From Sphingobium sp. HWE2-09 (GTDB lineage Bacteria; Pseudomonadota; Alphaproteobacteria; Sphingomonadales; Sphingomonadaceae), in contig NZ_JAYKZX010000001.1 of NCBI RefSeq assembly GCF_035989265.1, positions 620,001-684,000 on the forward strand: a DNA stretch of 64,000 nucleotides, written 5' to 3'. A program made the position numbers and the translations under genes. Shown here one piece after another: positions 39,270 to 48,472 of the stretch. Numbering within the stretch: the first letter of the stretch is position 1; the number at the start of each line of letters is the position of its first letter. The notes under the pieces were generated by a model, which was given only the letters and a program-made list of their open reading frames with translations, searched no databases and was not told the origin of the DNA.

Positions 39270-39749
39270 ATGCCTTCTGATGACTCCCCTAATCAGGCAG
39301 ATGTCGCCAACCTCTTAGCAGTCGAAGCCATCCGGCGACTCAAATATCGCTATGCGGGTTACTGCGATCAAAATTATGCCCCAGATTCGCTTGCCGAGCT
39401 CTTTACGGAGGATGCAGTTTGGGAAGGAGGCATGTTTGGCATTCACCAGGGTCGCGAAGCAATACGAGAATTATTTCGAGGCTCTGGCCAGACCGTTGCC
39501 TTTGCCGCCCACTACATGCTTAACCCTATCATCGATGTGTCGGACGACCGCGGTATCGGTAGCTGGTACTTGTGGCAGAGCCTAGTCATGAAGAAGGATA
39601 GTAAGGCCTTTTGGCTGATGGGCAAATATAATGACGACTATGCCCTAGTCGACGGCGAATGGAAATTCGCGAATGTTAAGCTGACCGTCGATATCCTGAC
39701 ACCCTATGATGACGGTCCTGGCAAGATCCGCATGGCTCCGTTTTCCTGA
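39270..39749 (+). CDS. SnoaL-like (NTF2-fold) protein
   Basis: NTF2-fold protein of 159 residues resembling the SnoaL_4 group (bile-acid 7alpha-dehydratase-like). It has VEAIRRLKYRYAGYCDQNYAPDSLAELFTEDAVWEGG, GREAIRELF, the His in AAHYMLNPIIDV and the C-terminal strand GEWKFANVKLTVDILTPY. In that group the conserved Tyr, Asp and His support dehydratase or isomerase chemistry; Tyr, Asp and His are present at compatible places here, but the assignment is by pattern only. Monocistronic, with the best of the nine palindromes upstream. Confidence 0.85.
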   Translation: MPSDDSPNQADVANLLAVEAIRRLKYRYAGYCDQNYAPDSLAELFTEDAVWEGGMFGIHQGREAIRELFRGSGQTVAFAAHYMLNPIIDVSDDRGIGSWYLWQSLVMKKDSKAFWLMGKYNDDYALVDGEWKFANVKLTVDILTPYDDGPGKIRMAPFS

Positions 39750-39849
39750 CGGATAGGGCGTAGCCGATTGTGGAGCCCGCCCGAAAATTGTTGAGAAGTA
39801 TCACCATGTTGTGATTCACGCCTTCCTGCGGGAGATGGAGTGTTCAATG

Positions 39850-40290
39850 ACATTGGCTGGTCTGGCAGGAGCAGAACCGTAAAGGATTACGCTTTTCCAG
39901 CGGATTCACGGACCGTGAGACGTTTTTGGGGAAGCCTTTCACGCCGCCCCTCAAGCACGGCGGTCGTCGTCGAACGACAGAGATGCGCAAGATGGTGAAT
40001 GCCTTGAATTACATAGCAGCAAGCGGCCCCGCCTGAAAGTTTATGCGCGAATGCTTTCCGCCCGCCGCAACGGTGCAGCGCTATTGCGACGCTTGGCGTA
40101 ACGCCGGTTTGCTCCAGACCATGGATATGGTGCCGGTAATGACCCTGCCCAAGATCACAGGTCGCGGCGCTTCGCTGAGCGCGGGTGTAATCGACAGCCA
40201 GTCAGTGAAAGCCACCGAAAACGGCGGCCCTTGCGGATATGACGCGGGCGAGAAGTTTAGGGACCAGAGCTTATGTTGAAGGCTCTCGAC
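39850..40290 (+). pseudogene. IS5-family transposase remnant
   Basis: Reading from about 39860 gives WQEQNRKGLRFSSGFTDRE, then PPLKHGGRRRTTEMRKMVNALNYIAASG, a stop, then FPPAATVQRYCDAWRNAGLLQTM and AGVIDSQSVKATENGGPCGYDAGEK. This is the first half of an IS5-group transposase including its first catalytic Asp (GVIDSQSVK). After GEK the frame is lost. No terminal repeats identified. Confidence 0.8.
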
Positions 40291-40359
40291 CGCTGGGGCC
40301 AGGAGCACGGTGGGTCCATGACTTCAACCGGCGCGGCAAGGCTCTCCTAAGCGTGTCGG

Positions 40360-40540
40360 GGGGGGGCGAGCGGCAACGCCTTCGTGCAATTTTTCAACGG
40401 TCACTTGCGCGACTAATACTTGAATGTGCACACGTTCCTGTCACCGGCGAACCGGAAGACTAAGATCGAGACATGGCGACGGCACCAATGACATCGCTTC
40501 GCTGGGTAATGCCGCTAAACTCTGCTGCCGTCACGGCCGC
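40360..40540 (+). pseudogene. IS3-family OrfB remnant
   Basis: NAFVQFFNGHLRD, stop, YLNVHTFLSPANRKTKIETWRRH matches the end of an IS3 OrfB (family form ESFNGRLRDECLN, then LADARxKIEAWRRDYN). It carries several stops. Together with the adjacent IS5 remnant it marks an old insertion hotspot between the NTF2-like gene and the flavocytochrome operon. Confidence 0.7.
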
Positions 40541-40651
40541 TAAGCGGACGAATGAACTCAGGAGACTCGCCTTCGGACCGAACAAGAAAGCGGAAAACCG
40601 TCAAACTTGCCCTCATGGAACCGCGGTACCCCAACAATCTAGCCTGTGCAA

Positions 40652-41218
40652 TTAACGGAGCACCCAAGAGTATGCGGACTGCGACAATGATCCTGGCAGG
40701 CTGCTCGGCTCTTTCTGATCTGAACGCATCACGCTGCTGTTCAGCAAAGACATTGCCAAGTAGGACTCTGCCAACGTTTCTACCCACCCGTCGTGATCGG
40801 ATAAGTCCCGTGTCGCTGAGCTCGCAAGTCCGGCTCGAGCGATGTGGACATTTCCGCCCTCGCAGCATGGCAGATGACTAGCTGTCAGCACGAACCGCCG
40901 GCCCGCATCAACGGCCAGTCTCTGGAGCATCAGAAACGTGGCCGATCCAGTCAGACCGAGGAGGAATATGGATGTATCCGCCAGTACATCGGCTATTTCA
41001 TGATATTGAAGCGCGCCGCTATCTTGAACTTCAAACCGCTTGAGGCTGGTAGGAAGCGCCGCTGAGAACCGCTCACTTATCATGTTTCGGCTTTCAAATA
41101 AAACGAGCGGTAAAACCTTATCAGGGATGGAGCGGACGCCTGACAATTCAAAGCCGACGGCCAGCGGCGCCGCTATCACCGGCGCAGCCTTGATGAGCGT
41201 TCTGCGGGTTAGGGTCAC
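40652..41218 (-). CDS. Tat-signal protein of unknown function in flavocytochrome operon
   Basis: Protein of 188 residues whose start is set by a GTGA overlap with the cytochrome c stop. The N-terminus TLTRRTLIKAAPVIAAPLAVG looks like a twin-arginine signal (TRRTLIK). The rest has PLVLFESRNMISERFSAALP, FLLGLTGSATFLMLQRLAVDAGRRFVLTASH and one CC pair. I do not recognise a catalytic family. Translational coupling to the cytochrome and flavoprotein genes suggests a role in maturation of, or a third subunit for, the periplasmic flavocytochrome, but this is speculation. Confidence 0.7.
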   Translation of the reverse strand: MTLTRRTLIKAAPVIAAPLAVGFELSGVRSIPDKVLPLVLFESRNMISERFSAALPTSLKRFEVQDSGALQYHEIADVLADTSIFLLGLTGSATFLMLQRLAVDAGRRFVLTASHLPCCEGGNVHIARAGLASSATRDLSDHDGWVETLAESYLAMSLLNSSVMRSDQKEPSSLPGSLSQSAYSWVLR

Positions 41219-41643
41219 TTTGGAGCGCTCCCAGCGACATAGTTCGCGATCTCGTTGAGATCTTCGTCGTTGAGATCCATTTTGGAGAAGGGGAACATCC
41301 CCAGCTGGCCGTTTCGCACCACCATCTTGACAGTCTCGGGTGTCAGATCGCTTCGACCAACGATGTTGCCCTTGCCGGCTCCATATCGGTTGGTGAGCAG
41401 CCGATTTGCAGGATGGCTGTCCGTCGTACCGTGGCAGATCGCGCAACGTTCCTCGAAAAGACGCTGCGACTTCGGAAGCTTGTCCAGCCGTAGAACGTCC
41501 TCACGCAAAGTAGCCAGTTCAGACGCGACCTGCTGTTTGCCCGAACCGCTAGCCGGCTGGCTTTCCGCATGACCCTGACAGGAGGCCAGGAGGAGAAGGG
41601 GTAGCCCGGCGGCGGCAAGGACGAGAGGATTGCGCTTGCGCAT
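41215..41643 (-). CDS. cytochrome c subunit of flavocytochrome
   Basis: Monohaem c-type cytochrome of 142 residues with a lipoprotein-type signal (LLLLASC, Cys22), haem site CAICH (67-71) and probable axial Met about 116 in LGMFPF. It lies 2 nt after the flavoprotein gene, as in p-cresol methylhydroxylase (PchC with PchF), so it should accept electrons from the FAD subunit and pass them to a periplasmic carrier such as pseudoazurin. The lipobox implies membrane anchoring, unusual for PchC-like subunits. Confidence 0.9.
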   Translation of the reverse strand: MRKRNPLVLAAAGLPLLLLASCQGHAESQPASGSGKQQVASELATLREDVLRLDKLPKSQRLFEERCAICHGTTDSHPANRLLTNRYGAGKGNIVGRSDLTPETVKMVVRNGQLGMFPFSKMDLNDEDLNEIANYVAGSAPK

Positions 41644-41645
41644 GA

Positions 41646-43205
41646 TTATGCCCCCCTCATGCTGCGCGGCCAGATGCCGCTTTTCCCGGGCGCGAGAATG
41701 CCATTGGGATCGATCGCATCCTTGATGCTTTCATTGAAATGCAGGAGCGCGTTGTTGTTGAAGCTGTATGTGCTCGCGACGTCGTCCATATAGCCAAGAT
41801 GGGTGCGATATTCGCCATAGCCCTCCTTGGCGCACGCATAGATCGACTTCCGGAACACCTCGTCCGCGCGCTTGCGTTCATCCGGATCGGTACGGTCAAA
41901 AAAGAACATGGTGATAAGATGCAGTTCCCGACCGCCCATCGCAAATTCGAGAATGGGATCGAAGCCGGCCTGATTGTACATATCCTTGACGATATTATAG
42001 ATCTTGATCGCCTCGGAGCCGTCGGTCGAGAGGACCGGGGCGAAGACCATATGCCCGCCGCCGCCGATCCAGTTGAGCTGGGAGAACTCTCCCATGTTGG
42101 GCTGTCCTCGCATCAGCTTCATGCGATACTTCCACGAAATCTTGTCGTCACGCGATCCTTCGAGGAAGAATCTGGCGCCCTTGATCTTCTTCAGCGTCGC
42201 TTCAAAGATCCCGTAGCAGGCGTCGACTATCTCCTGCGTCCCATAGAAACAGGTGTAGAGATTCCAGAAGCCGCAATCGAGTTTCTCGCGCATCGATTTC
42301 TTTGCTGCCTCCGACAGCACGCCCTTCTTAGGCTCGAAGTCCGACCGGGAGAACTCGCAGGCCGCATCGCTGAGATAGTCGAACAACATTAAAGCGCCAG
42401 GCAGCAGGCCATTGACACGGAGCGGCGCGAGCGCATCGACGACCAGCGCGAGGTCGTCTTCGTTCTCGAAGCTAACCATCACAGGCTTTACCACCGGCGG
42501 CTCTTGCATGAGCCACATGCCCATCTTAGTCACCACACCGAAGTTCGACTGGGTGAATATACCGTCGATATAGGGGCCGAACCCATATTTGAACATCTGC
42601 CAGGTCTTGCTGTTCGGCAATGCGCCCATTCCAGTGCGCAAGAGCTCGCCACTTGGCAGGACCACTTCCATGCCGCATTGGGCGGCATAATTATCGCCAT
42701 AAGGCGTCCAGCCCACCCCGCGGTCCAGCGCATTGCCCATGACGCCGCCCCAGCCGGGAGCCGCAGGACAGACCCAGAGCTTGGTATCGCGACGCCGAAG
42801 CTCGCGATGCAGATCAAAATAGCTTACGCCCGGCTCAACCAGCGCGTAATTCTGCTTCTCGTTGATTTCAAGGATCTTGTTCATACGACGCAAATCGAGA
42901 ACGCCCGTGCCTTTCGCCCGGGGCGCGGGCCCTCCATAAGCGTAGTTCTTGCCAGTAGAGATAGGCCAGAGCGGCGTCTTGTGTACATTCGCAGCCCGGA
43001 CAACCGCCTGAACCTCTTCAACGGAAGCCGGAGAGATCACCGCACTGGGGAGAAAAGACTCATCATCACTTGCGGAATCGGCAGCGCGGTAAGCGAACAA
43101 AGTCTCCTCATCGTTCGCAACCCACTTCTCGCCGACAATTGCACGGAAGTCGGGAATGGCCGCCTTGAAGTTTGCTGCAAACTTTTCACCGTCGTACTTT
43201 GCCAT
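41646..43205 (-). CDS. p-cresol methylhydroxylase-like FAD-binding oxidoreductase
   Basis: Vanillyl-alcohol-oxidase/PCMH family flavoprotein, 519 residues (PCMH flavoprotein is about 520). FAD_binding_4 motifs are PLWPISTGKNYAYGGPAPRAKGTGVLDLRRM, LVEPGVSYFDLHREL and GNALDRGVGWTPYGDN; the C-terminal FAD-linked oxidase domain ends DPNGILAPGKSGIW. The ATG at 43205 has GAGGAG seven bases upstream, which would be inside the gene if the upstream ATG (43223) were used. Known members hydroxylate the benzylic position of 4-alkylphenols via a quinone methide with water as oxygen source. The cytochrome follows directly. The operator palindrome is at 43260-43278. Confidence 0.92.
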   Translation of the reverse strand: MAKYDGEKFAANFKAAIPDFRAIVGEKWVANDEETLFAYRAADSASDDESFLPSAVISPASVEEVQAVVRAANVHKTPLWPISTGKNYAYGGPAPRAKGTGVLDLRRMNKILEINEKQNYALVEPGVSYFDLHRELRRRDTKLWVCPAAPGWGGVMGNALDRGVGWTPYGDNYAAQCGMEVVLPSGELLRTGMGALPNSKTWQMFKYGFGPYIDGIFTQSNFGVVTKMGMWLMQEPPVVKPVMVSFENEDDLALVVDALAPLRVNGLLPGALMLFDYLSDAACEFSRSDFEPKKGVLSEAAKKSMREKLDCGFWNLYTCFYGTQEIVDACYGIFEATLKKIKGARFFLEGSRDDKISWKYRMKLMRGQPNMGEFSQLNWIGGGGHMVFAPVLSTDGSEAIKIYNIVKDMYNQAGFDPILEFAMGGRELHLITMFFFDRTDPDERKRADEVFRKSIYACAKEGYGEYRTHLGYMDDVASTYSFNNNALLHFNESIKDAIDPNGILAPGKSGIWPRSMRGA

Positions 43206-43259
43206 ATTTGGCTCCTCAAACAATTATCGCTTATCTGTCACATTAAATCCAATCAGCGA

Positions 43260-43278
43260 TGTCCCCTTCTGCGGGACA
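43260..43278. promoter_or_regulatory. GTCCC/GGGAC operator-like palindrome (N7)
   Basis: TGTCCC, 7 nt, GGGACA; arms extend to ATGTCCC/GGGACAT. About 55 bp upstream of the flavocytochrome start codon. Confidence 0.66.
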
Positions 43279-43598
43279 TGGAGTGGCCCCATCAGATGCG
43301 ACGAGAGGGAGAGAGAGAAGCTCTGCTCAAACAGGACCCCTGCCCCGAGCCTAGATGCGCTGACCGCACGACCGTGATATGCCAACCAAAGCTCAACCAA
43401 TGTGAACGAACTTATCAATTTAGCTTGTTGTCAACCGAGGCCCCGCCGAAAGCTTGCCGGCAAACGAAAATCCTGTGGCATTGCCGGCTACTGGTTCCTA
43501 TGACTGCGCCATTCAATGCGGAAGCCCGCATCCTTGCCGATGGACGGCGAAATGCTGCTCGAAGCGTACCGCTGGAATATGATTGCGCCGTTGCGCAG

Positions 43599-44744
43599 CT
43601 ATAGAACTGCTGGAATTTTTGCTACGCCTGCCGATAGCATTCGGTCGAGATGGTAATCGATCGATCCAAATTCATTCTCCAAAGCGGTCGCGCGCTTGAA
43701 CAAGTGTCCAACCGTCGATTCGTCGGTGATCCCCATGGCCCCATGCATCTGAACGGCATCCTGTGCGACCGCCCGCAGCGCTTCACCAATACTTACTTTA
43801 CAAGCCGAGACGCCAGCCGTTCGGCGCTCGGCGGCTTCCGACAAAAGGTCCGCAGCGAAAAAAGCCATCGCCTGCGCCAATTCGTAATGTACATGCATGT
43901 CAGCCAACCGGTGCTGCAGCGCCTGAAAGTCTATCAGGGCTGATCCGAATTGACGACGCTGCTCGAGATGGTCGAGCGTGACGCGTAAGAGGCGCCGCAT
44001 TATTCCCACCGCTTCGGCACAGAGCGCGGCGATCGCGGCGTCGAGTGCCTCACCTATTACCGATATTCCGCCGGAAGGTTGAATAATGAGTGCATCGACA
44101 TCGACAGCGCACGCGTCAAAGACAACCTCCGCAACACCCTTCCCATCGATCGTGCGACCCTCTCGACATCTCAGTGCCGGGTGGTCGGATGCGACAGCAA
44201 AGATGGCCATCCCGTCCTGTTCGTCCGCAACCGTCGCGGTCACAAACAAATGGGTGGCAGCGGGCGCAGCGACGACCATGGACTTCCGTCCGTCAATCAG
44301 GAAGCCGCCATCCTTGCGCGTCGCCACTGTAGCGGCGCGCTGAGGCGCATAACGCGCCCCTTCTTCTTGCCATGCCAGCGCGAATCGAGCTGTGCCTGCC
44401 GCTGCCCGCTGTAGAAGATCTCTTGCCAGTTCGCTGCGCGACTGGCGAAGGATCGCAGCGCCGATCACGCACGTCTCCAGATACGGCTCCACGACGAGCG
44501 CCTCGCCGAACTGATCCATGACAAGCAAGGTATCGACCGGACCACCGTCCAATCCGCCCACACTTTCGGGAAAGGTGAGACCCAGCAAGCCGAGGTCCTT
44601 CGCAAAACGGTCCCATATTTCTGGAGACCATTGCGCCGGTCCATCGATAATTGCTTGCCGCGCGTGAAGGTCGTAATTGTCCGCCAAGAAGGCGCCGATC
44701 GTGTCGCGGATCGCGATCTGATCCTCTGAAAGGTGAAATTGCAA
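43599..44744 (-). CDS. acyl-CoA dehydrogenase
   Basis: FAD-dependent acyl-CoA dehydrogenase of 381 residues, smaller partner of a pair. It begins MQFHLSEDQIAIRDTIGAFL, contains LGLLGLTFPESVGGLDGGPVDTLLVMDQFGEALVVEPYLETCV and ends QDAVQMHGAMGITDESTVGHLFKRA. TTG start at 44744, 18 nt after the upstream dehydrogenase. Paired dehydrogenase genes often encode alpha2beta2 enzymes acting on bulky CoA esters such as steroid side chains; whether these two associate is inferred from adjacency. Confidence 0.9.
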   Translation of the reverse strand: MQFHLSEDQIAIRDTIGAFLADNYDLHARQAIIDGPAQWSPEIWDRFAKDLGLLGLTFPESVGGLDGGPVDTLLVMDQFGEALVVEPYLETCVIGAAILRQSRSELARDLLQRAAAGTARFALAWQEEGARYAPQRAATVATRKDGGFLIDGRKSMVVAAPAATHLFVTATVADEQDGMAIFAVASDHPALRCREGRTIDGKGVAEVVFDACAVDVDALIIQPSGGISVIGEALDAAIAALCAEAVGIMRRLLRVTLDHLEQRRQFGSALIDFQALQHRLADMHVHYELAQAMAFFAADLLSEAAERRTAGVSACKVSIGEALRAVAQDAVQMHGAMGITDESTVGHLFKRATALENEFGSIDYHLDRMLSAGVAKIPAVL

Positions 44745-44762
44745 ATTCTTGTTCCGATCGGC

Positions 44763-45944
44763 TCAGACGCCGTGCAGGCGTAATTGTTTGAAGATAATTC
44801 CGCGCTGGATTTCGCTTGAGCCGCCATAGATGGTAGCGGCGCGACCGTTGAGGTAATTGAGCATGACCTCTGGTCCGCCGGGCGACCCTATAGGCGTGCT
44901 CGCGGAATCTTTGAGAGTGTCCGACTGATCGAGCCGCCCGGTGCAGGCCAAGGCCAGCCGTCCCAGTTCGGCGATCTCCTGCTCCACTTCGCTTCCGCGC
45001 AGTTTTAGCGCAGAGGACAGGCGCGCACTGGCATCATCCTCAGCCGAAGCTGCACGCGCGGAAAGACACTCCAAGGCAAGCAGATCGATTTCAGCTTTTA
45101 GCAGACGCCGCGCAAAGACAGGATTGAGAAGGATGGAGCCGGACCCAAGATCATCGGGCGACTGTCGCGCAACGTCCTTCACTTTTCTCAAGCGCATCCG
45201 GAGATAAGGGGTGTCGGCGACGCCGTTGCGCTCATGCTCAAGGAGATATTTGGCGATATTCCAACCGCCGTTTTCGGCTCCTATTCGGTTCGTAACCGGT
45301 ATCCGAACATCATTGAAGAAAACTTCATTGAAATGATGGAGACCATCGATCGACCAGATCGGCCGGACGGTGATGCCCGGTGTCTTCATGTCGATCAGCA
45401 GGAAAGATATGCCCGCTTGCCGCTTCCCCTCGGTCGAGGTTCGCACGAGACAGAACATCCAGTCCGCGACATGCGCATAACTGGTCCATATCTTCTGCCC
45501 GTTGACGATATAGTCATCACCATCCTGGACCGCACGGGTCTGTAAGGCCGCCAAGTCCGAACCGGCGCCCGGCTCCGAATAGCCCTGACACCACAGAATC
45601 TCGCCGGACCGCAACGAAGGGAGGTGCCGTTCCTGCTGCTCAGGCGTGCCGAACGCCATGAGGACCGGCCCGATCATCTGCAGATTTGGGGAAAGCGGCG
45701 GGGCGGATGCGGCGACGAGCTCCTCCTGAAAAACCGCCAGCTCCTCCCTCGACCAGCCCGTGCCGCCATGCTCGACGGGCCAGTTGGGCACCGCCCACCC
45801 CTTCTGCGCAAGCCGGCGATGCCAAGCCTGTTGCAAATCCACATCGAGCAGCATGATCGTGCGCGGCGCCTGGCGCATCTCAGACGTCAATGCGTCCTGC
45901 AAATAATCCGAAACCTGGACTCGGAACAGATCAAGATGAGACAA
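44763..45944 (-). CDS. acyl-CoA dehydrogenase
   Basis: Larger acyl-CoA dehydrogenase of the pair, about 393 residues. Motifs include LAQKGWAVPNWPVEHGGTGW, WCQGYSEPGAGSDLAALQTRA, IVNGQKIWTSYAHVADWMF and the C-terminal GRAATIYGGSSEIQRGIIFKQL. The frame is open to 46055, but the early part is unlike the family. A TTG at 45944 with GGAGG ten bases upstream gives a normal N-terminus (SHLDLFRVQVSDYLQ). It would introduce the alpha,beta double bond into the side-chain acyl-CoA. Divergent from the SDR gene, with two operator palindromes between. Confidence 0.9.
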   Translation of the reverse strand: MSHLDLFRVQVSDYLQDALTSEMRQAPRTIMLLDVDLQQAWHRRLAQKGWAVPNWPVEHGGTGWSREELAVFQEELVAASAPPLSPNLQMIGPVLMAFGTPEQQERHLPSLRSGEILWCQGYSEPGAGSDLAALQTRAVQDGDDYIVNGQKIWTSYAHVADWMFCLVRTSTEGKRQAGISFLLIDMKTPGITVRPIWSIDGLHHFNEVFFNDVRIPVTNRIGAENGGWNIAKYLLEHERNGVADTPYLRMRLRKVKDVARQSPDDLGSGSILLNPVFARRLLKAEIDLLALECLSARAASAEDDASARLSSALKLRGSEVEQEIAELGRLALACTGRLDQSDTLKDSASTPIGSPGGPEVMLNYLNGRAATIYGGSSEIQRGIIFKQLRLHGV

Positions 45945-46029
45945 TGACAGGTGAACCTCCGTCTGATGCAGGCAAAATGGCAGCGTGGCTGCAAGTCTTT
46001 GCACATTGGCTACAGCTTGGCGTCGCGTC

Positions 46030-46048
46030 AGTCCCCGGTGACGGGACG
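46030..46048. promoter_or_regulatory. GTCCC/GGGAC operator-like palindrome (N7)
   Basis: AGTCCC, 7 nt, GGGACG in the divergent region, 86 bp upstream of the acyl-CoA dehydrogenase start. Confidence 0.6.
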
Positions 46049-46064
46049 TCGGCATGTCCTGAGC

Positions 46065-46084
46065 CGTCCCCCAGAATTGGGACT
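46065..46084. promoter_or_regulatory. GTCCC/GGGAC operator-like palindrome (N8)
   Basis: CGTCCC, 8 nt, GGGACT, 16 bp from the previous site and about 90 bp upstream of the SDR start. Two sites in one divergent region fit one per direction. Confidence 0.6.
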
Positions 46085-46174
46085 GCGCATCGAAGGGCGA
46101 TAGGCTTATTCAGGCTTGGCAATAAAGTAGTGACGCATACCGAGCTTAAGCCGGCTGGGTATGAGGAGATGATT

Positions 46175-47110
46175 ATGGGCGTTAATCTTGAAGGTCGGGT
46201 AGCTATCATCACCGGGGCAGGCGCCGGCTTGGGTAGGGAATATGCGCTGTTGTTTGGACGACTGGGCGCCAAGGTGGTGGTCAACGATCTAGGCGCAAGC
46301 CTCCAGGGCGAAGGCGCGAGCGGATCGGCGGCGGAAGCCGTTGTCGAAGAGATCCGAAGCGCGGGTGGCGATGCGGTGGCCAGCTTCGCCAACGTGGCGG
46401 ATCCAGAGCAGGCACAGGGGATCGTGCAGACGGCGATCGACGAATATGGCCAGATCGACATCGTTGTGAACAACGCGGGAATTCTGCGCGACAGCAGCTT
46501 CCCCAAGATGACCTTGAAGAATTTCGAGGACGTTCTCGCCGTTCATCTGAAAGGCGCCTATCACCTCACCCATGCGGCGTGGCCGCTCATGGTCGCGCAA
46601 AAATATGGGCGCGTGATCTTCACCACCTCGCCTGCCGGCACGAACGGCAATTTTGGCCAGACGAACTATGGCGCGGCGAAAATGGGACTGGTGGGTATGA
46701 TGAATTGCCTGGCGCTGGAAGGACGGAAACACAATGTTCTGGTGAACGCGATCTCGCCCAGCGCACTGACGCGAATGACGGAAACTGTGCCCATGGGTGA
46801 GTTGTCGCAATGGCTGCGTGCCGACCTTGTGTCGCCGGCAGTCGCCTGGCTTGCAAGTGACCGGTGCAACGACACGGCAACGATCATCGCGGCAGGCGGC
46901 GGCTTCTTTGCCCAACACCGCGTTTTTGAATCGCACGGCGTCCAGTTCGACCCGGCCGAACCGGTGACCATCGAAATGTTCGACGAAGCCTATGGGCGGA
47001 TCGTCGATCTGGATGGCGCTAAACCGGTCAAGCCAGGGCCGCTTGGGGATCTTATCCCGCGATTGATCGCCATGGGGCGTATGACAGCCGAGACGGAAAA
47101 TATTTCATGA
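46175..47110 (+). CDS. SDR family dehydrogenase (MFE-2-like 3-hydroxyacyl-CoA dehydrogenase)
   Basis: Short-chain dehydrogenase of 311 residues, related to the dehydrogenase domain of multifunctional enzyme type 2. It has the TGAGAGLGREYALLFGRLGAKVVVNDLG nucleotide site, NNAGILRDSSFPKM, catalytic Ser in TTSPAGTNG and YGAAK, and the long C-terminal extension typical of that group. The ATG at 46175 is preceded by AGGAG; the frame runs open upstream through the palindromes, which I reject as coding. It would oxidise a 3-hydroxyacyl-CoA, feeding the thiolase gene that follows after 190 bp. Confidence 0.9.
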   Translation: MGVNLEGRVAIITGAGAGLGREYALLFGRLGAKVVVNDLGASLQGEGASGSAAEAVVEEIRSAGGDAVASFANVADPEQAQGIVQTAIDEYGQIDIVVNNAGILRDSSFPKMTLKNFEDVLAVHLKGAYHLTHAAWPLMVAQKYGRVIFTTSPAGTNGNFGQTNYGAAKMGLVGMMNCLALEGRKHNVLVNAISPSALTRMTETVPMGELSQWLRADLVSPAVAWLASDRCNDTATIIAAGGGFFAQHRVFESHGVQFDPAEPVTIEMFDEAYGRIVDLDGAKPVKPGPLGDLIPRLIAMGRMTAETENIS

Positions 47111-47302
47111 GGCCGCGTCAGGGTTCGCGAAGCCGAGATGCGGTCTGACAAGCCCCGTCCCGGCATGATGGGTATTGCGGCGATGCCCATCTTGTCAGGC
47201 ATCCGACGCGGATAGTCAGCGAACCTGACCATCATCTTTCAGTGCATAGGGCTTGGGCCAACGCGCGGCGTATTTCGGCATTAGATATAGGAATAGGATG
47301 GC

Positions 47303-48472
47303 ATGACTGGGTCGATCATAGGTTGGGCTCATACCGCATTTGGAAAACATGAGCAGGAGACGCTCGAGACCCTGATCATCACGGCTGCGTTGGAGGCCAT
47401 GCGGCATGCCGGGATCGGTCCGGCGGACGTTGACCAGATCTTCGTCGGTCATTTCAACAGCGGCTTTTCTCGTCAGGACTTTGCCGCAAGTCTTGTGCTG
47501 CAGGCTTCACCGGACCTGCGCTTCAAGCCCGCCACGCGCGTTGAGAACGCGTGCGCCTCGGGGTCGGCCGCCATTTATCAGGCGCTCAATGCCATCGACG
47601 CCGGCAGGGCCCGGCACGTCTTGGTCGTCGGTGCCGAGAAGATGACGGATGCACGGGGAGAGGCTGTCGGCAAAAACCTGCTCGGGGCGTCCTATGTTCA
47701 GGAGGAAGGGGCGGTACGTGGAGGCTTTGCCGGACTTTTTGGACAAATCGCGTCGCAATATTTCGAACGCCATGGCGACCAGAGCGACGCACTTGCCCTG
47801 ATAGCAGCGAAGAACCATCGCAACGGCGTCAACAATCCTTGGGCGCAACTGCGCAAGGATTTAGGTTATGAATTTTGCCGCATGGAGAGCGAGCGTAACC
47901 CTCTCGTGGCCGGCCCGCTGAAACGGACTGATTGTTCTCCGGTTTCGGATGGGGCGGCGGCGTTGGTGCTGGCGAGCGACGATGCTGCCCGCGCCTCCGT
48001 TCGCGCCGTTACCTTCAAGGCAGCGTCGCATGTCCAGGATTTCCTCCCGATGTCCCTTCGCGACCCCACCTTCCTGGAAGGATGCACTGCCGCGTGGGAC
48101 CAGGCCTTCCGCCTGTCGCACACTACTTTGAGCGATCTGAGCTTCGTCGAGACGCATGATTGCTTCACGATTGCAGAGCTCCTGGAATATGAAGCAATGG
48201 GCCTGGCGCCCCATGGCCAAGGGTCTCGTGTCGTCAAGGAGGGCCTGACCGAAATGGGAGGCAAGCTTCCGGTGAACCCGTCAGGCGGGCTGAAAGCCAA
48301 GGGCCATCCTATAGGCGCAACCGGTGTGTCCATGCATGTCCTGACAGCGATGCAACTGTGTAACGAGGCGCCGGCGGGCATGCAGGTCGCGGGTGCGACG
48401 CTGGGGGGCGTCTTCAATATGGGCGGCACCGGTGTGGCGAATTATGCAAGCATATTGGAGCGGATCGTCTGA
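47303..48472 (+). CDS. thiolase family protein (SCP2-type)
   Basis: Thiolase of 389 residues with all classic catalytic elements: nucleophile Cys in VENACASGSAA, VETHDCFTIAE and the C-terminal base region KGHPIGATGVSMH. It would cleave 3-oxoacyl-CoA in the last beta-oxidation step. Its stop overlaps the CoA ligase start (TGATG), so the two are translationally coupled. A weak variant of the GTCCC palindrome (CGTCCC, 8 nt, GGGTAT) lies at 47156-47175. Contrast with the thiolase-fold protein at 59745-60929, which lacks these residues. Confidence 0.92.
   Translation: MTGSIIGWAHTAFGKHEQETLETLIITAALEAMRHAGIGPADVDQIFVGHFNSGFSRQDFAASLVLQASPDLRFKPATRVENACASGSAAIYQALNAIDAGRARHVLVVGAEKMTDARGEAVGKNLLGASYVQEEGAVRGGFAGLFGQIASQYFERHGDQSDALALIAAKNHRNGVNNPWAQLRKDLGYEFCRMESERNPLVAGPLKRTDCSPVSDGAAALVLASDDAARASVRAVTFKAASHVQDFLPMSLRDPTFLEGCTAAWDQAFRLSHTTLSDLSFVETHDCFTIAELLEYEAMGLAPHGQGSRVVKEGLTEMGGKLPVNPSGGLKAKGHPIGATGVSMHVLTAMQLCNEAPAGMQVAGATLGGVFNMGGTGVANYASILERIV

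Noticed and set aside
43295..43320. GA-rich tract as a second microsatellite
   Set aside because: GAGAGGGAGAGAGAGAAG is short and interrupted; not comparable with the (GA)16 run.
42504..43604. Plus-strand frame of 366 codons
   Set aside because: Antisense to the PCMH-like gene; the part past its start has no domain.
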